From: Bacillota bacterium
Lineage (GTDB): Bacteria > Bacillota > Dethiobacteria > DTU022
Assembly (NCBI GenBank): GCA_012510625.1
Contig: JAAZHP010000143.1
Span: forward strand, 1 to 6,048
Direction: 5' to 3'
Length of the DNA stretch: 6,048 nt
Positions 1 through 5,939 of the stretch are shown here, piece by piece. The translations under genes were made by a program, and so were the position numbers. Within the stretch, counting starts at the first letter, position 1, and each line of letters starts with the position of its first letter. The notes beneath the pieces were generated by a model. That model made no database searches, had not been told where the DNA came from, and was given only the letters and a program-made list of their open reading frames with translations.

Positions 1-48
1 CCCGGCAATGGTAAAGTAATCCTTGTAATCAAACACATGGGGATACAT
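1..48 (-). CDS. Start of an unidentified gene translationally coupled to the symporter (partial)
   Basis: The symporter stop and an ATG overlap as TGATG, and the new frame stays open to the window edge, giving MYPHVFDYKDYFTIAG. A strong Shine-Dalgarno (AAAGGAGGG, bases 59-67) lies inside the last symporter codons, about 10 nt before this ATG. The overlap plus the ribosome binding site support a real gene in the same operon as the symporter. Sixteen residues are too few to assign a family. One possibility (inference only) is a small membrane partner, because some SSS-family transporters are followed or preceded by a short membrane subunit. An enzyme of the same catabolic pathway is equally possible. 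Confidence 0.6.
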   Translation of the reverse strand, partial: MYPHVFDYKDYFTIAG

Positions 49-1556
49 CAGCCCAGCGCCCTCCTTTCACGATAAAGCTGCGGATCAAGCGGCGGCCCAA
101 AGAAATTCCCAACAATGTAGGCCAGCAGGGAAGCAAAGATCGAGACATACATGACCATCTCGGCCCAGAAGTGAATGGTAGTCCCAAAAATGTTCACTTC
201 CCAGATAATCGTATCCCAGCCGGGAAGTTCTGTGCCAAAGATAAAAACGGCGGTGATGCAGGCCAAAGTGACGATTAACCCTACCGTGGCCGAGAGGGTC
301 CCGCCAAGAGTTGACTTGCGGAAGGGCCAGAAGAAGGCGCCCAGCACCGGGATAACGGCCACAGAGATAAGGACCGCCGATTGCAGCAGCCAGACCAGCA
401 TGATCCGGGGAAAGATAAACATCATGGCATAAGATAGCACAAATGTAACCAGGATCATCACCCGCGTCAGGGTCATGGTCTTCTTCTCTGACATTCCCGG
501 GCGGAAGACCCGGTTAATGATGTCGTAGGAGATATTCGCCGCTCCCACCAGGGTGTAGGCGTCAATTGTGCCCACAATGGCCGCGATCACCCCGATGACA
601 AAGAGGCCGGATAGGCCGTAGGGCAGGTATTCGAGGATAGTGATAAACACAACCTGGTCCTGGGTGATCATAAATCCGGGATATTTGGCCCAGGTGACTA
701 AGCCCATGGCCACAATCACCCGGTCAATAAACATCCACATAATAATCATGGCCATGAACGCCCGCACCGCCGTCTTGTGATCCCTGGCGGCAAAGAAGCG
801 CTGATAAAATACAGGCTCCACCAGGATCGTTATGGCCGACACTGCATAAACCCCAAGAATGATCCATGATAAATAGCCGCCCGTGGGATCAAGGTGCCAT
901 TCGGGATTGAGCGCCAGGATATTGCTCCATCCGCCAAATGATTTTAGGGCGATGGGCAGGCAGATAGTCACTCCAAAAAACATGAGCGTAAACTGAAGCA
1001 TATCGGTAAATGCCAGCGCCCAGAGGCCTCCGAGAAGAGTATTCACAATTGCCAGCAAGCCTCCTACCAGGGCTCCCAGCCAGAGCGGCCAGCCCAGCAG
1101 CACATTTAAGAGCAAACCGATAGCCATCAACTGCATCACCGGAACGCAGTAGAGAAAGCTGCCGATGGCGCCGCAAACCCGCGTCAACTTCCCGTAAAAA
1201 CGGTCCAGAACATCCGGCAGCGACATCTCACCGAGTATGCGCAGCCGGGAAACGAGGAAGAAGGCAAGCACGAAAACCAGGTAATAGTAGGGCGGATAGT
1301 AGGCAAAATCAGCAATAATACCCTCGGCATACATAAAGCCTGCATCCGCAAAAAAATACATCCCGCAGTAATATGAAGAGATGAGAGTGCCCACCAGGAT
1401 GGGGAGGGTCAGAGAGCGGCCGGCTACAAGAAAATCGTCAAACTCTTTGACCCGCCGGTAAAACCAGAGCCCGATGGCAATGATGACCACAAAATAGAGC
1501 GCAACTAAAACCCAATCGATCCAGTGCAGTTGAGCAACACCGATACCTGAACCCAA
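48..1556 (-). CDS. Sodium:solute symporter (SSS/SLC5 family), substrate unknown
   Basis: A 502-residue integral membrane protein of the size and layout of the SSS family (PutP, PanF, SGLT-like), expected to use the sodium gradient to import a small solute. About 13 hydrophobic segments can be traced, the first near residues 13-33 and the last near 468-488. Family landmarks are DDFLVAGRSL (40-49) before TM2, the GGLWALAFTDMLQ stretch (176-188), which matches the core of the SSS signature, VEPVFYQRFFAARD (246-259) and GTIDAYTLVGAANISYDI (329-346) in the TM8 region, where the sodium-site hydroxyl residues lie in characterised members. The start is TTG at 1554-1556: AAAGGAGG sits 7 nt upstream and no ATG or GTG is better placed. 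It lies behind a sigma-54 promoter and next to a sigma-54 activator, so expression is probably inducer-dependent. The nearby MttB-type methyltransferase suggests a quaternary amine substrate, but the sequence alone does not show it; proline or another solute is possible. Confidence 0.93.
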   Translation of the reverse strand: MGSGIGVAQLHWIDWVLVALYFVVIIAIGLWFYRRVKEFDDFLVAGRSLTLPILVGTLISSYYCGMYFFADAGFMYAEGIIADFAYYPPYYYLVFVLAFFLVSRLRILGEMSLPDVLDRFYGKLTRVCGAIGSFLYCVPVMQLMAIGLLLNVLLGWPLWLGALVGGLLAIVNTLLGGLWALAFTDMLQFTLMFFGVTICLPIALKSFGGWSNILALNPEWHLDPTGGYLSWIILGVYAVSAITILVEPVFYQRFFAARDHKTAVRAFMAMIIMWMFIDRVIVAMGLVTWAKYPGFMITQDQVVFITILEYLPYGLSGLFVIGVIAAIVGTIDAYTLVGAANISYDIINRVFRPGMSEKKTMTLTRVMILVTFVLSYAMMFIFPRIMLVWLLQSAVLISVAVIPVLGAFFWPFRKSTLGGTLSATVGLIVTLACITAVFIFGTELPGWDTIIWEVNIFGTTIHFWAEMVMYVSIFASLLAYIVGNFFGPPLDPQLYRERRALG

Positions 1557-1563
1557 AAATTAT

Positions 1564-1571
1564 CCTCCTTT
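1564..1571 (-). promoter_or_regulatory. Strong ribosome binding site deciding the TTG start
   Basis: On the minus strand AAAGGAGG is followed by a 7-nt A/T-rich spacer (ATAATTT) and then TTG GGT TCA. Complementarity to the 16S rRNA 3' end is near maximal, which compensates for the weak TTG codon and fixes the symporter start. Confidence 0.85.
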
Positions 1572-1586
1572 CAGCAAATGGCTTCA

Positions 1587-1624
1587 CCCTTCCGCTCAAA
1601 GCCGCCAGCTGAGCGGCAAAAGGG
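1587..1624 (-). other. Stem-loop in the predicted symporter 5' leader
   Basis: If transcription starts near 1630, the leader is about 74 nt and contains CCCTT (1624-1620), a 3-nt bulge, CCGCTC (1616-1611), a 13-nt loop, then GAGCGG (1597-1592) and AAGGG (1591-1587). This gives 11 potential base pairs. A competing hairpin uses GCCGC (1617-1613) and GCGGC (1605-1601), so the two folds exclude each other. The structure ends about 16 nt before the Shine-Dalgarno. It does not match a riboswitch class I know. It may stabilise the mRNA or tune translation, or be incidental. Confidence 0.4.
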
Positions 1625-1640
1625 CCTTATAGTTGACATA

Positions 1641-1656
1641 TGCAAATAGTGTGCCA
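1641..1656 (-). promoter_or_regulatory. Sigma-54 (-24/-12) promoter of the symporter
   Basis: On the minus strand the sequence reads TGGCACACTATTTGCA. Against the RpoN consensus TGGCACG-N4-TTGCW only the seventh base differs (A for G). The invariant GG (1655-1654) and GC (1643-1642) have the required 10-base spacing. Transcription should start near base 1630, about 74 nt before the TTG codon. The adjacent upstream gene encodes a sigma-54 activator with an intact GAFTGA loop, which strongly supports function. Sigma-54 promoters are inactive without an activator, so the symporter is probably silent without inducer. Confidence 0.9.
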
Positions 1657-1660
1657 ATTT

Positions 1661-1706
1661 AAAAAAAGCCCGCGTTAGCGCCGCTACCTGAAAAGGGCGC
1701 TTTTTT
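1661..1706. terminator. Terminator-like palindrome flanked by A and T runs, possibly bidirectional
   Basis: A run of seven A (1661-1667) followed by GCCC mirrors GGGCGC followed by six T (1695-1706). AAAAAAGC pairs with GCTTTTTT, and two more C-G pairs follow across a one-base bulge. The inside contains a smaller symmetric element, TAGCG-C-CGCTA (1676-1686). Read on either strand it gives a GC stem followed by a U-run, so it could end transcripts from both directions. It ends a few bases before the sigma-54 promoter and would shield it from read-through out of the regulator gene. The stem is imperfect, so strength is uncertain. Confidence 0.5.
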
Positions 1707-1758
1707 ACTGCCGGAGATAGGGGAAAAACGTGCAAATTAACAGGGGAGTTTTAAGCCC

Positions 1759-1774
1759 ATCTTAATATTGAGAT
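1759..1774. promoter_or_regulatory. 16-bp palindrome, candidate activator binding site (UAS)
   Basis: ATCTTAATATTGAGAT is palindromic except for one position pair (T opposite G). Its centre lies about 110-125 bp upstream of the -24/-12 promoter elements and about 136 bp upstream of the predicted start, which is the usual distance range for enhancer sites of sigma-54 activators. The role is inferred from position and symmetry. Only one copy was found, whereas many activators use two or more sites. Confidence 0.4.
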
Positions 1775-1794
1775 AAAAAAACGGCAGCCGGATA

Positions 1795-1824
1795 TAAGAA
1801 AAGAAACGCCCTTAATTTGGGCGT
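1795..1824 (-). terminator. Rho-independent terminator after the sigma-54 regulator
   Basis: Minus strand ACGCCC (1811-1806 and its partner GGGCGT from 1824-1819) form a perfect 6-bp GC-rich stem around a 7-nt A/T loop, followed by TTCTTTTCTT. It begins about 34 nt after the TAA stop of the regulator gene, a normal position for an intrinsic terminator, and separates that transcript from the symporter unit. Confidence 0.75.
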
Positions 1825-1857
1825 CTGTCTTATTAATGAGAAATAATCGCGATAGTC

Positions 1858-3633
1858 TTAGCTCTGAGACGCGGAGTCTGCCGGCAGTCTGTTCAAGCCC
1901 AGCTCCGCCAGTTTGCGGTATAGGGTAGCCCGGCTGATACCCAGCGCCTGGGCGATCTCGTTCTTGGCATTTGAAGAATCACCAAAACGCTGCAGATACT
2001 GTTCAAAAATGCGCCTTTCATAATCTTGCAGCAGCAGTTTTAAAGTTGACTCTCCGCCGATTTCCGCTTCGGCTTCCCCGTAAATACGGGGCGGCAGGTG
2101 CTCTCTATTTATAATGCTCCCGCTGCACATGTTCATGGCGTATTCAATGGCATTTTCCAGCTCGCGAACATTGCCCGGCCAGTGGTACTTCAGAAAAAGC
2201 TCTTTTACTTCAGGAGATATGGTGCAGGGCGCCCTGTTCAACTTCTGAGCATAATTCTTTAAGCAGTTTTCGACGAAGAGAAGGATATCTTCCTTCCGCT
2301 CCCTGAGCGGCGGTATGTGCAGGGGGATCACCCCGAGGCGGAAATAAAGATCTTTCCTAAATTTTCTCTCCTGCATCATCTTGTCAAGGTCGCGGTTGGA
2401 AGCAGCTATAATCCTGATATCAACCGGCACCTTGCTGGTTCCGCCAACCCGCTCAACTTCCCGGTTTTGCAAGACATGCAGAAGCTTTACCTGCAGGTGG
2501 GGCGGCATTTCGCCAATTTCATCTAAAAAGATGGTTCCCTTGTCCGCCAGTTCAAATTTGCCGGCTTTCCCTTCTTTTGCGGCCCCGGTGAAGGCGCCCT
2601 TTTCATAACCGAAAAGCTCACTTTCCAGCAAGTTTTCGGGGATGGCCCCGCAATTAACGCTGACAAAAGGACCCCGGGCCCGCGGGCTGGCGGAGTGAAT
2701 AGCCCGGGCAAACACCCCCTTGCCGGTGCCGCTTTCCCCGGTAATGAGAACCGTGGAGTTCCCCGCCGCCGCGCGCATAGCCCTCTCTTTAACCTGCCGG
2801 ATTATCTCGCTGCGCCCGATAATATCGGCGAAGGTATAGCGGAGCACGGTTCCGGCAGCAGGATCGGTTAAATAACGCGCTTCGGCGGGATCCCAAAAAG
2901 TCAGGACCCTGCCTCCGCCCGGCCCGGTTTCGAGCGGGCGCGCCGTAACGATGAAATGAACCCAGCGGTCTCCCCGGCGGTAGATCTCTTCCCCGGAAAT
3001 AGACTCCCGTTCTTTGGGAAAATTCTTTAGCGCCTTCAGATTGGGCCAGATCCGGGCCATGGGCTTGCCGGGAAGGTCCTGCCGGTCCAGGCCGAGCAGC
3101 CTGGCCCCGGCTGCATTGGCATAATCTACGGCACCGGAGCCGTTAACGATCAAGATCCCCTCTTCAATGGCCTCGAGAACAGCGGTCAAATCGCGGACCT
3201 TTCTTTCTGCCTGAACCGCGGCCAGCTGCGCCGCAAGCAGAGAGGAGAGATGGCGCAGAACTTGCTCTGCTCCCGGCCCGGAGACCTTCATAGAATGGCC
3301 GGGAGCCATTCTGATTTCACCGAGAAAGGTGTCGTTTAAGCTGATCGCGGTCCGCTGCAACTCTCCGGATTTCTCCGGCAGTTCAGCTTTCTCTTCACCG
3401 CAACCGCTTTCGCCGATGACTATACCGGTGTGATCAACTATCTGCACTGCCGTATCGAAAAACGACGCCATCGCTGCAGCAATCTCTTTTACGAGAGGCT
3501 GGATAGATTTTAATCCTGAAAGCTCAGACAACAGCCTCTTCCCCCCATCGCTGGAAATGAATTGGAAACGGTACTTGTATTGCCGGCTGCTATTCTCCCA
3601 AGATATCGCGGCGCGCCTGGAGCATGATCGCAT
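1858..3633 (-). CDS. Sigma-54-dependent transcriptional activator (sensor region, PAS, AAA+, Fis-type HTH)
   Basis: An enhancer-binding protein of up to 591 residues that would use ATP to open sigma-54 promoter complexes. Residues about 43-140 form an N-terminal sensor-like region, similar in pattern to GAF or diacid-recognition domains but not firmly assigned. A PAS domain spans about 146-250. The AAA+ domain (about 268-505) has Walker A GESGTGKG (299-306), the sigma-54 contact loop GAFTGA (346-351), Walker B TIFLDEIGE (367-375) and arginine-finger region FRKDLYFRL (425-433). A Fis-type HTH lies at about 555-580. There is no receiver domain, so it is probably controlled by a ligand and not by phosphorylation. 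The start is uncertain. ATG at 3633 has AAAGGAG upstream but overlaps the methyltransferase gene by 44 bp, and its first 25 residues do not look like family sequence; TTG at 3531 (residue 35), after a purine-rich stretch, is the alternative. The likely target is the sigma-54 promoter at 1641-1656, and it is probably co-transcribed with the methyltransferase. Confidence 0.95.
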   Translation of the reverse strand: MRSCSRRAAISWENSSRQYKYRFQFISSDGGKRLLSELSGLKSIQPLVKEIAAAMASFFDTAVQIVDHTGIVIGESGCGEEKAELPEKSGELQRTAISLNDTFLGEIRMAPGHSMKVSGPGAEQVLRHLSSLLAAQLAAVQAERKVRDLTAVLEAIEEGILIVNGSGAVDYANAAGARLLGLDRQDLPGKPMARIWPNLKALKNFPKERESISGEEIYRRGDRWVHFIVTARPLETGPGGGRVLTFWDPAEARYLTDPAAGTVLRYTFADIIGRSEIIRQVKERAMRAAAGNSTVLITGESGTGKGVFARAIHSASPRARGPFVSVNCGAIPENLLESELFGYEKGAFTGAAKEGKAGKFELADKGTIFLDEIGEMPPHLQVKLLHVLQNREVERVGGTSKVPVDIRIIAASNRDLDKMMQERKFRKDLYFRLGVIPLHIPPLRERKEDILLFVENCLKNYAQKLNRAPCTISPEVKELFLKYHWPGNVRELENAIEYAMNMCSGSIINREHLPPRIYGEAEAEIGGESTLKLLLQDYERRIFEQYLQRFGDSSNAKNEIAQALGISRATLYRKLAELGLNRLPADSASQS

Positions 3634-5011
3634 CCATCTCCTTTAACAGATCCCTGTCGAGAGGGGGAACCTGGTAGTTCGTCAAAATCTCTCTCACCTT
3701 ATGTTTGGCCTGATCGGCAAAAGATCCCTCCCCGGGATCCAGGAAAAAACGGTCCTGCAAATTCTTGATCCAGAGTTCTTTCCGGAAATGCTGCACGGTA
3801 TGTTTATGGGCCAAAAAGTGGCCGGCCGGTCCCACTTCATCGATGGGACCCAGGGCCAGGGTCTCCGCGTTTACCGCGAAGCGGCGCAGGTAGGCGGAGG
3901 CGTGCATACAGGCTTCCGCATCCCCCACCAGGTTGACCAGGGAGGCATTGAGAGCGCTCTCCAGCGAACCCAGCCACGAGGCAAGGTCGGTCCTGGTCAT
4001 CTGGCTGATGGCCACTTTAAGCACGTTGCGTTCAAAAGAGGGCAGATCATAAGGCAGCTCCTCCGAGGAGCCGTGGGCCACCATGCTCGGCATGCTGTAG
4101 CGGCGGGCCATTTGCGCGCAGGCCGCTCCCAGGAGCAGGTACTCGGGAGCAAGATAGTTTACCACCCCGGTTTTTAAATCCGCGGGAGCGGCATCGGTGG
4201 AATAAACCATGGGGGCATCGGGATTGGCGCATTTTAAAATCACCAGCGTGGCCAGCTCCTCGGCATTGGCCATGGTCAAGGTTCCTGCCAGGGTTGCCGG
4301 GGCAGTTGTCCCCGAAAGGGACATGGTCATGGGCACCACGGGTATGCCCGCTTCGGCCAGCGCCGCCATCGCCTCCACCGCATTCCTCTCAAAAGTCAGC
4401 GGCGAGATGGGCGAGACCAGGGCTGAAAAAATCGGCCTCTCTTTCAGCTTATCTTCACCGCCGGCAATCACGGCGGCAAGGCGGACCTGCCAGCGGGCTG
4501 TTTTCTCCGTGGCGCAGGAGCACTGGATATGCTTCCTGATATGGCGCAGCGAAATATCGAGGGCACAGAGCTCTTCCACCGGAGGAGGCTCATCTGTAGG
4601 CATGACAATGGGCCAGAAAAAATCGATCACTTCGAGGAAGTCGCTTACCACGGCGAAATCCATCAGATCGCGGCCGGTAGAGTTTCTCGTCCGGCCTGTC
4701 TCCAGGTCTTTTACAAAAGGAGCATAGCCGCTGGTGGTATTATAAGGAGGCTCCGCCGCCGGAACGATGAGATCAAAACTCGCCTCCCGTCCCGCCAGGA
4801 GCACCTGCTGCCGCACCTGCTGCAGCGCCTCTGCCACCAGCGCCTTGGGCAGCCTCACATTGTGACCGTTAACTTTTGCGCCGTGCCGCTGCAGCAGCCG
4901 GCAGATCTTTTCACTGCCCACTTTAATACCGGTTTTTTCTAACACCTGCATGGTTGCTTCGTGAATGCGCTCGATCTCATCTTCCGCCAGAAAACTGAGC
5001 AGCGATTTCAT
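3590..5011 (-). CDS. MttB-superfamily methyltransferase, predicted non-pyrrolysine type (quaternary or tertiary amine:corrinoid)
   Basis: A 473-residue protein of the trimethylamine methyltransferase (MttB, COG5598) superfamily. Characterised members are TIM barrels that move a methyl group from trimethylamine (pyrrolysine form) or from betaines such as glycine betaine (MtgB, no pyrrolysine) to the cobalt of a corrinoid protein. Family landmarks are EIERIHEATMQVLEKTGIKV (12-31) at the N terminus, SGTTAPATLAGTLTMANAE (233-251) and EVGPAGHFLAHKHTVQHFR (392-410). The reading frame has no internal amber codon; the region after ARRYSMPS (303-310), where pyrrolysine is expected in true MttB, is all sense codons. 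The only TAG is the terminal one and the C terminus looks complete. The start is ATG at 5009-5011, with GGAGG 6 nt upstream; a longer in-frame start at 5059 adds 16 unconserved residues and lacks such a site. No corrinoid protein gene is adjacent in view. The substrate is unknown; a betaine-like compound is inferred. Confidence 0.9.
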   Translation of the reverse strand: MKSLLSFLAEDEIERIHEATMQVLEKTGIKVGSEKICRLLQRHGAKVNGHNVRLPKALVAEALQQVRQQVLLAGREASFDLIVPAAEPPYNTTSGYAPFVKDLETGRTRNSTGRDLMDFAVVSDFLEVIDFFWPIVMPTDEPPPVEELCALDISLRHIRKHIQCSCATEKTARWQVRLAAVIAGGEDKLKERPIFSALVSPISPLTFERNAVEAMAALAEAGIPVVPMTMSLSGTTAPATLAGTLTMANAEELATLVILKCANPDAPMVYSTDAAPADLKTGVVNYLAPEYLLLGAACAQMARRYSMPSMVAHGSSEELPYDLPSFERNVLKVAISQMTRTDLASWLGSLESALNASLVNLVGDAEACMHASAYLRRFAVNAETLALGPIDEVGPAGHFLAHKHTVQHFRKELWIKNLQDRFFLDPGEGSFADQAKHKVREILTNYQVPPLDRDLLKEMDAIMLQARRDILGE

Positions 5012-5017
5012 TAATAT

Positions 5018-5022
5018 CCTCC
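5018..5022 (-). promoter_or_regulatory. Ribosome binding site fixing the methyltransferase start
   Basis: Minus strand GGAGG is followed by ATATTA and ATG (5011-5009). This 6-nt spacing favours the internal ATG over the upstream in-frame ATG at 5059, which has only a pyrimidine-rich stretch before it. Confidence 0.8.
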
Positions 5023-5059
5023 GTTTCCCCCTGCCCGGGTATAACGGCGGCAACTGCAT

Positions 5060-5093
5060 AAAGAGAAAGCCCCGTTAAACAGGCCCGCGGGCT
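5060..5093 (-). terminator. Possible intrinsic terminator between the OB-fold gene and the methyltransferase gene
   Basis: Minus strand AGCCC (5093-5089) can pair with GGGCT (5072-5068), with one further G-C pair across a bulge, and TTCTCTTT follows. It sits about 48 nt after the stop of the upstream gene. The T-run is interrupted by C and the loop contains an alternative palindrome (GCCCGCGGGC), so it may be weak or act only in part. No sigma-54 consensus with correct GG-N10-GC spacing was found in 5012-5140. Confidence 0.4.
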
Positions 5094-5140
5094 GCCGCTA
5101 TAAATTTCTTCAGAACGCCGGAAATATCCTTTTAGTCCGG

Positions 5141-5800
5141 CTAGCTCCTGTATTCCACGATCTTCTGCCGCCCGGTCAAAAAAACCAGCATGAACAGGAT
5201 CAGACCCAGCATGGGGCCAAATGATCCCAGGGATAATCGTTTAAAAAGATGCGGCTCAAAGATAAGGTAAAGAGAGGGGATAAGGAAAATATAGCGGTAG
5301 GCCATCTTCAGCCTGGCCCTGGTTACGGGAAGCGATTTTTCCCAGTAATTGCGGCAGGCCCGCCCGGCTTCTTTTTTCGGCGGAGTCCCCAGGGGAAGCG
5401 ACTGCAAATCTTTAAGGCGGGAGTCGGCGCTATCGAGCATGGTGATGCCCCTGGCCTCTGCGTAAAGGCTCCCATCGGGAGAAATCTTCAGGCGGCAGAC
5501 AATGCTGAAGAGCTGTCCCTGCTCTATCTCCACGTTCAGCAGCATATTCTCCATTTCCACCGCAAAGAGCCCGGTGCCGTCGCTGATGGTGCAAAAAAGG
5601 CGATCCTGCACCTTCTCCATGTAGGTTATTTTTCCCCTGATGGTGAAGCGCTTCGCTTCTCCGCCCAGCTTTTTGGGCATAATGGGCAGGTTGGATTTGC
5701 TGATCCGGGCTATGGCCATATCCGGGTACAACTTTTTTATCTTCTCTATCCTTTTTTCCAGGATCCGCTCCTGCATCTGCCGCAGCTTTCCCGAACCCAT
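5141..5800 (-). CDS. Unrecognised protein: OB-fold-like domain plus two C-terminal membrane segments
   Basis: I do not recognise this 219-residue protein as a named family. Residues 1-30 are charged and probably helical. Residues about 50-123 (from RFTIRGKITY through CTISDGTGLFAVEME to AEARGITML) have the alternating beta pattern of an OB fold of the tRNA-anti/nucleic-acid-binding type: GKI at the start of strand 1 and an SDGTG turn. Two hydrophobic segments follow at about 167-182 and 192-209, then a short polar tail. There is no signal peptide, so a membrane-anchored protein with the OB domain probably in the cytoplasm is the likeliest topology (inference). It starts with ATG at 5798-5800 behind a modest GGTGAAGAG site and ends with TAG. 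It is on the same strand as the methyltransferase gene, 129 bp upstream, so co-transcription is possible but not shown. OB-like folds also occur in non-nucleic-acid proteins such as NfeD, so DNA or RNA binding is not assured. Confidence 0.75.
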   Translation of the reverse strand: MGSGKLRQMQERILEKRIEKIKKLYPDMAIARISKSNLPIMPKKLGGEAKRFTIRGKITYMEKVQDRLFCTISDGTGLFAVEMENMLLNVEIEQGQLFSIVCRLKISPDGSLYAEARGITMLDSADSRLKDLQSLPLGTPPKKEAGRACRNYWEKSLPVTRARLKMAYRYIFLIPSLYLIFEPHLFKRLSLGSFGPMLGLILFMLVFLTGRQKIVEYRS

Positions 5801-5840
5801 CTCTTCACCGCCTTAGTGATACTTATTTTTAAGAATGAGG

Positions 5841-5856
5841 CTGTCCCAAAGGGCAG
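5841..5856. repeat. Small inverted repeat upstream of the OB-fold gene
   Basis: CTGTCCCAAAGGGCAG reads as CTG-CCC/GGG-CAG with a 3-nt loop and one bulged T. It lies 41-56 bp upstream of the start codon, in the 139-bp gap between this gene and the preceding partial gene. It could be an operator or a weak hairpin. No U-run follows on either strand and no convincing -35/-10 pair was found beside it. Confidence 0.25.
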
Positions 5857-5899
5857 TCTACTTAAATATTATCATCTTTTAAATCCCTCTACGGCCGTC

Positions 5900-5934
5900 T
5901 TAAAATACAGCCGGCTGCGCCCCCTTTTCCCGGC
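5900..5934 (-). terminator. Weak terminator candidate after the upstream partial gene
   Basis: Minus strand GCCGG (5934-5930) can pair with CCGGC (5914-5910), and TGTATTTTAAG follows. The downstream arm lies in a perfect 10-bp palindrome CAGCCGGCTG (5908-5917). It begins 6 nt after the TAA at 5940-5942. The loop is large (15 nt) and the T-run is broken, so this is tentative. Confidence 0.3.
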
Positions 5935-5939
5935 AGGAT

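Noticed and set aside
1725..1745. Second TTTGCA motif on the minus strand, upstream of the symporter promoter
   Set aside because: It resembles a -12 box, but no GG lies at the -24 position, so it is not a sigma-54 promoter.
3701..4942. Several plus-strand open frames of 81-172 codons inside the methyltransferase gene
   Set aside because: They are antisense shadows of a clearly conserved coding sequence in GC-rich DNA; none has recognisable family motifs.
5012..5059. Longer methyltransferase start at the ATG at 5059
   Set aside because: The extra 16 residues (beginning MQLPPLYPGRGKRR) are not family-like, and the ATG at 5009-5011 has GGAGG at ideal spacing.
5012..5140. Possible sigma-54 promoter in front of the methyltransferase gene
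   Set aside because: GG and GC pairs occur, but none has the required GG-N10-GC spacing (those seen are off by one or two bases), so this gene probably uses another promoter or read-through.
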